Assembly (NCBI RefSeq): GCF_002078875.1
Contig: NC_034413.1
Location: 67,080,802 to 67,144,801 of the forward strand
Reading direction: 5' to 3'
DNA length: 64,000 nt
Source of the DNA: Numida meleagris
Taxonomy: Eukaryota > Chordata > Aves > Galliformes > Numididae
Below, one piece after another: positions 48,830 to 61,200 of this stretch. The notes beneath the pieces are model-generated. The model was not told the origin of the DNA and searched no databases. It saw only the letters and a list, made by a program, of their open reading frames with translations. The position numbers were made by a program, and so were the translations under genes. Each line of letters starts with the position of its first letter. Within the stretch, counting starts at the first letter, position 1.

Positions 48830-51194
48830 ATTTAGGGATAGCTGAGCACCAAAATACGGAGAAGAAAACAGCTAATTTCACAAGGAGGTTGTAAGTATGT
48901 AAAGCAATGTTTCCGTAACATAGATACGTCGCATCTCTTATTTACAGGTCATCAGAAGTAGCATCAAACGATTTGATAAAAATGAGGCTGGCCTAATTAC
49001 ACGTATTTTGGGCAATCTTTGAGTCTCACGGCACTCTGGGCACAGACTTTTGGCAGGAGGAAGGCAGCAAGAGGTGAGAGCTTTGCCACCCTTCATGGCA
49101 TCGCCAAGCATCACCAACCGCAGCAGCCCAGAGCTGCATCGCTTCCCTTGCAAGAAGTAACAGCTCTATAAACCTGCTTGCTTCACCCGTGTTATAGCCT
49201 GGCCAGCCCACTGCAGAACAGAGGAACGCAAAGAGCACAAACAACACGTTTTATTTATAGGTAAGGGAGCAGGCTGGCAGCAGGGCTCAGCCAGCAAGGC
49301 CAGTTCGGGTCTGGCAGCAGGACCGAGGTCCAGGAGAGCTCCATCTGCTGACATGGGGCACTCAGCTCAGCCAGAATGATCACATCCATAATTCCCACAG
49401 ATCTGTGCATCTCTGACATAAACCTGTCAGAAAACTCAACTACAGAATAGTCATGGAGAAGGGGGCAAGAGCAGCTCCTCCTGATGGGAGAAGACTGGTG
49501 GAAAACAGGGGGAGGGGGTTAGCAGTACAGAAGGTAACTGCAGATTTTCTGTCACAGCCTTTTCCATAGATTTCAATATGAGAGGGGAAAATATGCATCT
49601 GAATATATATATGCATTTTATCACGTATTTGCTGAGAACCACAGTAAAAAGCCTGCATAATAATTGTACATTAAGACAAACTTGTTGGAAAAAAATATAT
49701 AGACATCAGTATGAGCATACGTATTTGGTCTTGATTTTGGTTCAAAGGTGAGAGCTTCTCTTATGCAAGAGGCATTGGTTTCCAGTACTGGCATCAATCA
49801 AATTCACTGTGTGCTAACGACAAAGAACGCTACTTTTTATTCTATGTTATGATAGCCATGAAAAATAATTCAAATGCAGAACAAGGAGGAACAGAAGAGA
49901 AGACAGTAGCTTCAGCCTTCAATAGGCTTTGAAGGGGTTACACTACACCTGGCAGAAGTGATGGAAATCCATGTCAGATCAATAGGTGCAAGTGATTACC
50001 TGCTATCACTGATGATGCTGATAGCACCGCTCCAGACCTGAAGCTTGAGGGCTCTTGTTTGCTGGGAGGTTAAACATGTTGCATTCACATCTCACTCCAA
50101 TTACGTTGCACAGGTAAGAGAAATTAAATAGGTATTACTCAATCAGCCTCATTATTCCTGAGTTAAGACAGGCAGAAATCACCAACTCAAGCATACTTTA
50201 ATAAAGCAAACACATGACAATTGATATGCTATTACATACATTAAGCATAAGATTAATGGAGTTAAGATTAGAAAGAATGCTTTCAAGTGTCATGTCTCAC
50301 ACATTAGAAGAAAGAATGGCATGTTTGAAAACAGGATGCTTGACTAACATCCATTTAATCTTTTCAAATGTTCTATTTGTTTTTCAATGGAAACATATCT
50401 GTTGAAAAACAAGAACTCTGACTCCAAAGCACTCCTACAAGAACAATTGCATCTACCCTAAAACAAGTAACTCAGCCAAAAATCAATGCATTTTAACACA
50501 AGTCAATAAAATCACATGAGATAGAAATATTTTAACCAATAAATATTCCCTAAAATGTACACAGCATTAATGAAATCATTGGAACTCAGTTAAACATGAA
50601 CTTCAATTAAACAGAGGCAGATGGGGGGGGGAACCCACCACTAATGGTAGTAATCTCTAGAATTATCATTACCTATAATAGCTTTTTCATAAAGGGACCT
50701 TTACCTTCTGCATGATTTGCCCTTGATGAATTACCTGAGAAACACAAACGTGACTTCACGTCATACATACTCCTGTGTATTGTTGCCAGGTTAGATCATG
50801 CTTTGACGGGACAAAACATTTGTCCCTTCTTAAAACAATATGTGCTCCCTCTAGTGTCCACAGAAGTCAAATCCAAATGGCGAGTAAACAGTGCACAGAA
50901 TCAGAGTTGAATCATGTCCAGTTTTACAAAGGCAAATAAGAACTAATGTGACTTAGCAATTAGTCAACACTTAAGTAAATCATAGGATTTAAAACATTAC
51001 CTAAATTTGCGAGAACTTACAAAAAGTTTAATACAGACCTGGCCAGGAAAAGACACATAACTGGAGAGAGAGCAATGTTTCACTACTTATCATAAAATAT
51101 ATCAGCTAAATTTCTATTTGGTCCCAGATCACTACATTTGAACTGAATCACCAGTCAAGGAATGGGCCCCTTTGAAAACAGCTAAAACTATAAA

Positions 51195-51380
51195 TTTCAC
51201 AATTAGATTGAAATCAATTATTTAAATCAAAGTTTTCTGCTTGTTGGTTTAAATCACGGCTAAATCACTTCGATTTAAGTCAATTCACCTTACTGAACCC
51301 TTTAATCTTTAAGTCAATGACAAAGCTCCCATTGACTCGAAGAGGATGCTTCAGGAGGACTCCCTTAGGCTGAGCAAACC
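51195..51380. repeat. Ancient amniote palindromic repeat
   Basis: The right half, TTTAAGTCAATGACAAAGCT then CCCATTGACTCGAAGAGG, resembles the common reptile/bird pattern 'aagtcaatggcaaagctcccattgacttcaa'. It contains AGTCAATG (51312-51319) and its exact reverse complement CATTGACT (51330-51337). The left half at 51205-51290 repeats ATTTAAATCA-type strings in both orientations, as another common amniote repeat does. Whether the halves are one element or two is unclear. Named family not recalled. Confidence 0.45.
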
Positions 51381-51966
51381 AAACTCTTGTCTGTTTCTGC
51401 CAGAATCGCATTAAAGCAACTATTAGCCACATCCAATAGATTTGTTTTCTAGACCAAAGGGGCATCGGGAATTACACGACCTCATGCTGAGACAGTAAGA
51501 AAGCAGACAGAAACCTGCTTTTTTCCCCTCCCTAGGTATTTATCTTTTAGCTAGCTCTGCTTGAGGGCCAAGTTTGTTTCTTCCCCAGGAGCATTTTAGC
51601 CCTGATCCAGCAGCATGTACACGGAGCCGTTCGAGACAATGCAAAACTCTTTGCATCAAGTCAAGTCCCATCTGTCCACTCTCAAAATACATTGGCTGAT
51701 CAGGGTCGGAGATCTCTGCACTTCAATTCTTCTTTTTAGGGGCCTAAGTACACATGCAGCATTTTTAATAAAACGCTGGCTGGTGTTTTACTGCCATTGC
51801 AGCAAGAGAAAGACCCTGCATTCATTATTCACAACCCTCTCTGAAGTCATGGCTGGATTTTGCCAACACATTAATTCTCACTATTTTTCAGAGGAAAGAG
51901 AAAAGATCTCTGGAGGAGAACCAAAGCAGTGAGCACACACATGCAAATCTCAAACAGAAAGTGTTT

Positions 51967-51970
<4 letters not shown>

Positions 51971-52013
<43 letters not shown>
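51971..52013. repeat. Poly(A) tract, 43 bases
   Basis: Forty-three uninterrupted A, by far the longest homopolymer in the window. It sits inside an inverted repeat: AGTGTTTT at 51960-51967 and AAAACACT at 52010-52017. No AATAAA is present in the 100 bases upstream. Confidence 0.95.
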
Positions 52014-52014
<1 letters not shown>

Positions 52015-54849
52015 ACTGCATTAAAATCAGAAAGGCAATTTAAACATTTAAATTAAATAACGCAATTAAGAGAAACTAATTCATATGTTCCCACGGGTGT
52101 CTTTATGAGCTCTAAGCGTAGGACCAAGTTGAGCGAAGTTGTGTTATTAACTTGACCTAATCACAGAATGGCCCTCGCCCCCCCTAAAATGGCTGTTTCT
52201 CTCAATATCCCATATACTTATGTATTGCAACTATTCCTTTCTTAATAGCTATTTCTGAGCATCCAAAGGGCTTTTATGACTGGTTACAGCTTTCTGGGAA
52301 ACTGCATGTAGTTCTGATAAACACCGATATAACAAAATCAGAATCTACAGCCCATAATGAGGCAATTATCTCACAAGATAAAGATAAATATGAGAAAATC
52401 CAATTAAATGATTTCATTCTAATACTGACCCGTTGTTTTTTTTTTCCCTGCACCTTTAACTCAGTAAATGTGTACGTGTCACCATATAATTTGTACCTCG
52501 AAGCATGGTACTGCCATTATGCACATACACACATTTGGAAGCTAATTTGTACTTCAGACACACCTTTAGGAGCTGTAATTCACTAAATACCATTTTTGCA
52601 TTTTCTTCACCTCTGCCAGAGAAAGGCAGCAACAGCAGCATTTGCATATCCCCAAAGCGGTCAAGAAATTGGGACCTTATTACCCACAATCACACCAAAC
52701 TGCAGAAGAATGATGTCATGTGCATCTACAGATCACACTATGGTGACTACACTCACTTGGGGTGAATATCGACACAGAACTTGTCCCCATGGTTACACGG
52801 TGATTAATTCATGGATTCTTTGTAGCACTTCAGCATTAGCAGCTGCTGGGCAGAAACCCAATGTAAACATGGTACCCTGCTTAACTGGGATATCCGACGG
52901 AATTATCTTTTATTTTGCCAACAGAAAGCCATTAATAGTGACATTTAAAATAAGCTAAGTTTTTGAAAGCAAACTAGAAGTCACCACAGTGGGAAGGCAT
53001 TTATAAGGCACTGCTACACCACTGAAGAGATTTGAACACAATTATTAGATTTCTAGGAGAAGGTGCTTCCACGCTCAGTTCTAAGTCTTGAGGGTTTGCA
53101 AGAGTTGTGCTCACGTTTCCATTAATTTTGGATTTCCTTGCAACAAGTGGAGTACATTAAATACAAAGGCAGTGGGATTTTTAAGACAATAATGAGAAGA
53201 AATTGGCTAACCACAGAACTGAAAAGAAAGCCCTGGGCTAGAACAAGTGCATCAGTACTGACCCATGGCAGACTGAGTACCTAATGTGGGGTTTGGGTCA
53301 GAACGAGCTTTCAAATACTGAAGTTACTGGTGTGGCATTAGGAACTAGCTTTATAAATGCTCCCTTTACAATAGGCATGGAAATAACATAATACAAGGAG
53401 AAGGCTCGTGCTCTAGAGACACTGATTCTCTCTCAAACTTGTGCTTCATTTAAAAGTGTATGTAGTGAAAGTATTGGGGAAGAGGGGGCAAATAAAATAT
53501 GGCAAGAAATAAAACAGCAGCTCGATCACCTCCAATAAATGCCCTCCCATTCTTTCACGAAGGTTTTGCCCTGCATCTACGCAAAAATCAGATGGATGGC
53601 TCCGGGGCTAAAAATACACAGCTGTGATTCTATTGAACAGTCTTTATTGGAGGAGAGGTCTTGCTGAATTTCAGCTCAGAGCTTGTTTTTCTTTTTTCTT
53701 TTTTTTTTTGTTTTTTAAAGGCAGTTTAGTAAAAAGGTTAAATTGTAGGAACAGTTACTGGAAGGTAAATGTGAGAGCCTTGCAGATGCAGAGAGTCTGC
53801 TTATGTAGAACAAGGAAAGAAAGAAAACACTCTGGAGATATTAAGGACATCTCCCACTTTCCATTCATTCTTTTCTTCCACAGAACCACCTCACTGCAGT
53901 CCTCTTTTTACTTCAACTTAAGGACTCTTATTGCCCACTAAGCACTTCCCAATAGCCCATACCCTTCTCTTCCATCGCATAACAAAAGGTTTTAAGCACC
54001 TACTCCATCTGCTCTCTCATCAGTTCACCTCCCTAATACTTTGCCCAGTTACAATAGGAGGTGGTATTAGAAGCGCAGAAATTCCTTTTGTCTGAGGACA
54101 AACCCCAATTTATCTGCAATTTCTATTCCTAATTGGACCTCCGTTCCTACGCCAGGTGATGCTCCCTGGCTCAACATACAAAAGAAGTCTCAAAATTTGT
54201 ATGGGATGAGATTGATCCACTTTGGAAGAGAAGGTTAAAAAAATTTGCAAAGGCAATGTAAAAGAAAAATGTACTATTCTTGAGAAAGCATCTGTTATAT
54301 AACCCCTCACTTATAAGATTATGCACTGCATAATGACTTCGGGAATATCTCGTGCAGATCAGTTTTACATGTGCATTAGTTTCTGCACTCTCAGTGATGC
54401 CAGACCTTGTCACTCAGCCCTTTTTCCCATAGACAATCCCTGTAATAGCAGATTTGTCTTAGATAGCTTTTATTCCTAGCCTACAGCGTAAGACAAAGAA
54501 GAAATAATTCTTAATCTACTTTGCCTAGCTAAGAAAAGGAAGTAATATAACTCAGGCACAACGAGCTTGCTGTAGAGCCCCAGCCACTTGCCTGCAGCCC
54601 ACAGACCAGAAATTAAGAGACCACAGGGAAGATCTGTTTTCAGCCCGGTCATAAAAATTAGGACACCAGGAGGTAGGACAACACGTTGGCGTCACAGAGC
54701 ACAACATTCTGTCTCTATTTAAAGACTCAGCAGAGGGAAAGACAAGAGCTCCCCAGGAGCCGTGGGCTCACCAGAACAGGGCAGCTCTGCCTGACCAAGT
54801 GACACAGCTCATAATCACCACCCTACCTTGAAAAAGTAGTTGAGCTTGC

Positions 54850-54863
54850 TTTTTTTTTTTTTT
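54850..54863. repeat. Poly(T) tract, 14 bases
   Basis: Fourteen T followed by a degenerate TTTA run to about 54882. Confidence 0.9.
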
Positions 54864-55239
54864 ATTACATTTATTTATTTTTAAATTCTTGTTCTGGCCT
54901 TGTAAGGAACTGAAACGAACACAGTTTCGATGCAGGCAGGGTGACCCTCCTGGTGGCAGTGGCCAGTTCTCTTGCCTGAAAACAAGTTATAAATAGCAGT
55001 ATTATTCATGCATCTATAGCAGATATTCAAACACGTTTCAAAGACAGAGCGACTGTAAACCAAGCCAAAGCAATACATACAAATCCATATTGCTCCCAGA
55101 ATAACCTCTTTCATAGTGCTCAGCCAAGGAGCTTCTGCATCCTCCTGGTACAGAAGTGTCAAAGGCATCTTCCTCTTGATCCAATTGGATGAACCCGCTA
55201 AGAGAAGCCGTGCTGCTGGAGCAGAGCAGGTACAGGTTC

Positions 55240-55290
55240 AAACAGAGATTAAGTGACTTTCACAAGTGGGAAAGAACACTGGAATACAGG
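55240..55290 (-). mobile_element. Possible MIR-like SINE scrap
   Basis: AACAGAGATTAAGTGACTTT followed by CACAAGTGGGAAAGAACACT and GGAATAC resembles the antisense tRNA-proximal part of MIR ('cacagagaggttaagtgacttgcccaaggtcac...gctggaatag'). Only about 50 bases can be followed, so this is tentative. Confidence 0.4.
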
Positions 55291-58200
55291 GTCTGAAAGG
55301 GAGGAAAGATTAAAAGAAAGGTGAAGAGGTGACCTTCTTTGATGGAAAATGAACAGGTTAAAAAAATTCAAAAAAAAAAAAAAGCACATCCAAAATCCAA
55401 AAGTTCAAACCTTCCCAGTGGTATTGAGACAAACCCCAAATAGGAACAGATTGTGAAGGTCTGTGGAATTAGTAGGCTTGCTTTTTGTTAAATAGCATTT
55501 AGCGGTACTCAAAATTGTACATGGTTGGGTTTTTTGGGGGCTGTTCCTCCTTTCAGGTTTTAGAAAAAGGGTGAGGATGTTTTCAGAAGCCTACCTACTA
55601 GTGTATGCTTTGGATACGTGAGACAGATCTATGAAAATCATTTCTCTAATTAAATAGAAAATCAACAGATGGCATTCTATAGGCAAGCCTCTATTTTCTT
55701 AATTTAATATGACTTGGATTGCAATCCTGTATGATTTCAAGAGTCTGATTTGAATATAACAGCTCTGAAAAAGCAGTGCGAGAAAAGACATTAGCAACCC
55801 ACAGCAAGCATAACCCCCACCTAGTTAACTACCTTCTGTAACCCTTGGCTAGAAAGCAAGATTGTCTGGGTCTGACTTCTGAAATGCAGCCTTGGACAGA
55901 GGGAGTTTTGTTCTAAAAACGTAGGAGACAGGATTTCAGCAGAGTATCCTAGCTGAGAAGCAAGTACAGCTGCAGCGCTGGAATAATCCATTCCAGGCAA
56001 ATTCTTGGAAAAAAAAAATATAAAAATAAAAAAGGTATTTCAGACACTACTTTGTGTGAAGTGGGAGTTTTTAAGATAGCACCACGTTACCTCCCATCCT
56101 TTCTTCTTGGTGGAAAACAAGTCAAACAACCTCAATATATTTTTAGTTGGTTATCATAAAGACATTCATGTTGCCATTCTGAAGAGCAGACTGCCATGTA
56201 ATTTCACATTTTTCATCCTTGTGCACATAAGTCGCAGTTTACTGTAGGCTGGTTTTTTCTATGTGTAATGTCTGGATTAGCAATTAACATTTTAATTAAA
56301 GATGGATTAACCAATATTAGGAAAATTATGTCTGGAACTGTTCAATTTAAAATCCACCACATACGTGCAGATAAACATATCTTTGTTAAGTACAAGTAAT
56401 TTTCTGGTCTGTGCTAGAATGATACGATTTAGGACTTTGAGAGACAGCATAGTAATTTGATATTATTATACACGGAGATAACCTACCGAACAAATATAAT
56501 AAGTGAAAAATATTTTTTTTTCAAGAAGCTGCATGATTACCATTAAATTAAGTGTTAGATGTTCATTTAGTGAAGGTTCGGACTGCAGTTCAAGCAGCAC
56601 TGCCTGTCGACCAGTTTAATTTAGTTACGTTTAAACCACGAGTAGTGGTGAAGGAGGGCACGCTGTTCTAAGTGTAAACTGTATTAACAACAGAGATTCT
56701 GTACTTCTTGTTCCACTTGCAGATTTTTTTTGCTGGGAGAATAAATCACAGCATGTTTTCTCTTCTTTTAGCAATCTTCATAGAGAGGAGCCGGAATCGG
56801 TACCACGTGCCTTCCTGTCTGCATCTGGTCTCATTTTTGAGAGTGTACATCCTGGGTGCTGGGTTTTGGGGGATTGTGCTTTTGGTTTTGATTGTTATTA
56901 CTGGGGTGAGGAAGCATTGTGAAGTCGGGCTTTTTTGGGCGGAGGAGAGGGATGGACACACCTGTTAAACTTTCTCACCTTCTTCGCAAAGGGGACAAAA
57001 CTAGGTGACATAATAGCAAAAGCAGCCAATGAACAGGAAATGATATATCATGATAGATATTCAAGCCTATTACCCATCATTAAAAATACACAGCAGTTGC
57101 ATTTCTCCCCTTCAGTCACAGAATGGAACTGGGACACGCACCCTTACGGCAAACACCATTATCAGAACCTGCAGAGAACTGTAACAAATGTTCTCATCAG
57201 CATCTTTTGAACCAATTTGGATACAGCTCAATGATTTCGCATTTACAGAAAAATTTAGTATACTTGCAGACCTAGTAAGCAGCATAATAAACACAATGAA
57301 GCAGTGATTTATACAGCCAGCCTTTTCACTCTTCAGTACCAAGGTATTTCACTTACAATAAAATAAAAAGAAATCCAGATCTTTACAGCACACTGTTTCT
57401 AAAGCAGCAGCAAACCAAAATCTTTTAAGCCCATTAACTTCAGAAAGGCAAAGCTTCTGGGGGTTGAATAATCAGTTCCTCAGCATCTCCCTGGGTTTCA
57501 TTTCACTGAGATTAGGAGTGACAAAAAGAGTTTGTTCCCAACAGCTAGAGAGATGGCCGGGCACCATGGTGGGTACAGCCACATGGCAGGAGAGATGCGG
57601 TAATTCACAAGTAAGCAGACAGGAACAGTGAACACAGATGGAATGGGAATAAACTTCTTCATCCTTCGCAGAAGTGGTGAACTCCAGGCCAATGTTTAAG
57701 GCAATATATATAGGTCATGTCAGATTTGAGTAGGACTCCCTTCTGTAAGATGAGCTCATACGTTTATTTAGAAATTCAAAAAGTTCACTTTCAAGGCTGA
57801 GTGAAGAGGAGGCAGAGAAGTGAGGAGTAACTCAAGTTTGCAAAAAAACCGGGAAACACTGAGGCAGCAGAAACACATTTAAGAGCTGCTCACTTGAGCT
57901 TTAACATGACATTTCCTTATTTCATAGATAAACAGCAGAGGAATATTCACAATAGCAACAGCTTCCTTTGCCGCCACGCCTCTTGAACATTCACAGCCTG
58001 AAATATTTTCGTGGGATTACATTGTGAAATAGCAGTTCAGACTTATTTTTAAGCTACAAGTAGCAGGATCACTTTGTGGACCACATCAGGGTTCAGGGCC
58101 TGGAACCCCCTTACCCAAATTTAACCTTAGAAAAGCGTGTATTAGAGAAGAGAGCCAGTAGAGAAGGATATGGATGGGGGGGGAAATTACTTCTAGAGAA

Positions 58201-61200
58201 GACATTTCTTTCTCTCCTGTCCAGGGAGATACATGACAAGGGCAGACAGCAATGGTAGAGCAAATATAACCACAGCTCCAGCCCAAGCATCCTCCATAGT
58301 CAACCCCTCTCCCAACCCTACAGAGGGGGGTCAAGAAGGAGCTGCTGCCACTCTCCTGCTGCCTCCCACAGTCACGTTGCCTCTTTAGCAACCTTCTTCA
58401 GACTTGCACTGAAAGCCTTCCTCGAAAACACAACTTTTTGATTTAACATCTTCAGGAAATTGAGACATCATCTTACGCTGCAGACCACAGGCAACTCCTG
58501 CTGAATGCAGATAGCTGTACCCATCTTGCATGGCTGCAGCATAGTGGGAACGCTTGTATGCCTACCAGTTACAGTGTAAACAAATCATTTCATCCATTGA
58601 GATGTTCTCTGATGTGAATTTAAGAAAGACAGGCCCAATGCTTTTTCACTGTAAACAGTGCAATGTATGTGCCTATTCTTTCTGGCAATCTGTTGACTTA
58701 GTCCTTAGAGCATCTTTTGAAATTACTGCAGTTAACACCTTGTTGTTCTTCTGCTTGTCAAACCATGTACTACTATTAGCATTTCAGAAATAAAAGATGA
58801 AATGAACAGCGTGGAGTGTCAAATCTTCAGCTGTGTTATCAGGAAAATAGAAATATTAAGTGCCGAGTTTGAATCCCACTAAGAGCAAAAGTTCCAACAA
58901 CCCACCACAGAAGTTGCTGTAATATTTGAGGGGAGAGGGGGTGTTTTGAGGCAGCACACGTGCTGCCTGGAGCCGAGCTGTCATAGCAACAACCTCATTA
59001 AATCGCCCCTCTTGAGAGTGCTAACCTGTATCCTGACTGTTGGAAAGATGTCATTTATAATGGGACTTAATTCAGTTAAGAGTACAGTAGACTTACGGAA
59101 AAGTGAAATTGCTAATTTAAAGAATTCACAGAGGAACATGAATACCATACCAAACGGCTGCAATAAAAAGAAAACTTGGCTTTTGCCCTCATCATCCTCC
59201 ATTCCCCAAAACCACCACCAGCATCTCAGCCTCTTAGGTGTCCAGTTTGCACCTTCTCTATGACATGCTTATCTCTCTGACTGGGGATCTGAAGGTGCCT
59301 GTTTCTTCCTTTATTGCCCCTACAAGCCAAGTATGACCAACTCATTCACTCATCCGTTCTAACACCAAGCTCTGCCCCAGCAACTAACAACCCACAGCCA
59401 GAGGCTGTAGCTGTTCACCTCCCAGATTTTTCCATTCTTAAGGCTCTTCCTTCCAAGAAAACAAACAAAAAAGTGGGTATTCCTAAAAAAAGGGGGTATT
59501 CAAATGAATATTTTTATCATTAGGCAGAGATGCCACCAACTTCCAGAGCCGCTTCAATACCACACTTGTCACTCCCATAATGGAGTGGCAATAGAGCAAC
59601 GGAAGCATATTAACGCATATTTGGATTTCATTTTTAAAGATGTATGATTTAATAACTTTAATTGACAGCAATAACGCCTGAGTACAATGCATTTTGGAAG
59701 TGCCTTTCAGTTTTTAAAGCAGTGGAGATAATTGTAAATGAAAAATGAAAGAAAACTGCACTGCTCAGAAAATGAGTCATTAACCTTTCAACTCGAGAGC
59801 TACCACTGGAATCTGGACCAGCAGGACTGCAGGAACAGCAAGAGCCATTAGGGAGGCAATTCAGTACTTCAGTCTGATTTCTTTCAGTTGTCTTAAACTC
59901 TTCCAAACTTGGCTTCCATCTCCCCAAAACACAATCACTTGGCAGGTCACTAACACATCAGAGATGTTTGCTCGATCTTTAAGAGCTAAGCCATACACAT
60001 TATGCCCACAAATGTGTCTTCACCTTTTTAAGGTGAAAAATAAAAACATAAGCTACCCATTGGACACCAACACTTTCAGCTAACGGACAAATCCAGAATT
60101 TCCTTTACAGTAGTGCTCTTGTAGAAATTCAGTTCTCCAGCTCCTGTATTTTTGATCAAAGCTTGCAGTGTCACTTAAAACAACAATAGAGGAAAAAGTT
60201 ATAAAAATCTGTGCATTATCAGCTGCATAAAGTAGATTTACATCTGTCTTCCAGTAAGTCTTAATCCAGTAGTAAGGTAACTAGTTAAATCCCATGAGAG
60301 AGACTTCAACTGCAGAACATCAACTGGAAATCAAATTAGCAGGATACATCTCATTTTAATATGTAAAATGAGCTAATAGTATCCATATTATTTTCCTATA
60401 ATCTAAAAACTTTCCACCAAATGTGCAAATGGTTAAAGGAAAAACTCAGTTTCAAAAACAAGTGGATCATAAGTTTGAAAAGCAATGCTCCTGTTTGTAC
60501 CACTCTTAATTGTCCCACACAACACACTTTAAGAGATATTCCATCTAGGCTTATGAAAAAATGTTAATTCTTTCCTAACAAATTATTTTCATTAAACATG
60601 CAATTACTGCATTCTGTTTTGAAACCAAAATATTCTCTGCAGCTCAAGGTGTGACTTCATTCGGTACGTGTGGAGCTGTGCAAGGCTTTCTGTATTTTAG
60701 TGTGTTTATTCTCTGGCTGTTGGCAGAGTTGTCCAAGAGCGTACTTGAAGCCAGTTGCAACGTACAGATTTTTCAATAAAAAGGGGAGAAATATTGGCCA
60801 GGCAGTTAATTAAATGGCACCAGGACATTTTTTTCCCCTCCTTTCACAAACTCCAGTTCGTATTCTGACTCTGTACTAGGTACACAACGACACCAAATAT
60901 TATAAATCTTCATTTATTGTCAGTAGATTTCTAACCAGGTTCTTTTAAACAGCATGATGAACACATTTTAGCAGAACACATCAACCACACTGATTTAATA
61001 AGAGCGAGATTGATGGAGCCTTTCCTTTTGTTGCTCCATATCGGGTAGGGTCCAACTGCAAGCACTTAAAGAAAGAAACCCCTCAGTTTTTCCCTCTTCA
61101 GTGAAATTTCGCCCTTTTCTGGGATACAAATTCCCCTCTCCAAATCTCTGCTACTGGGTGAGCTCAAGAATTAGCATCACTCAACCAGTGCAACTTCAGC

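Larger units (their letters stand above)
45811..51194. other. Gene-free stretch including a very AT-rich tract
   Basis: No gene or named mobile element. The part at 48230-48850 is the most AT-rich segment of the window and includes a 53-nt hairpin. The part at 49020-49360 is GC-richer and keeps minus-strand frames open without a recognisable product; a TATTTATAG/GTAAGG string at about 49252-49266 looks like a splice junction but has no partner. Confidence 0.5.
51381..55239. other. Non-coding stretch with the longest A-tract
   Basis: No gene recognised. It contains the 43-base A run at 51971-52013 and T-rich runs at about 53690-53717 and 54850-54863. A 13-base match to the CR1 terminus at 52159-52171 is too short to call. 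Confidence 0.5.

Noticed and set aside
49245..49270. Donor-like junction TATTTATAG/GTAAGG
   Set aside because: No open frame with coding character leads into it on the plus strand and no acceptor partner is evident.
52159..52171. AATCACAGAATGG, identical to the start of an antisense CR1 tail
   Set aside because: The match stops after 13 bases and the following C-rich sequence is unrelated to CR1.
57116..57126. TCACAGAATGG, CR1-tail-like
   Set aside because: Only 11 bases match and the flanks do not continue the element.
58862..58880. B-box-like GAGTTTGAATCCCAC
   Set aside because: No A box or acceptor stem complement upstream; not a tRNA gene.
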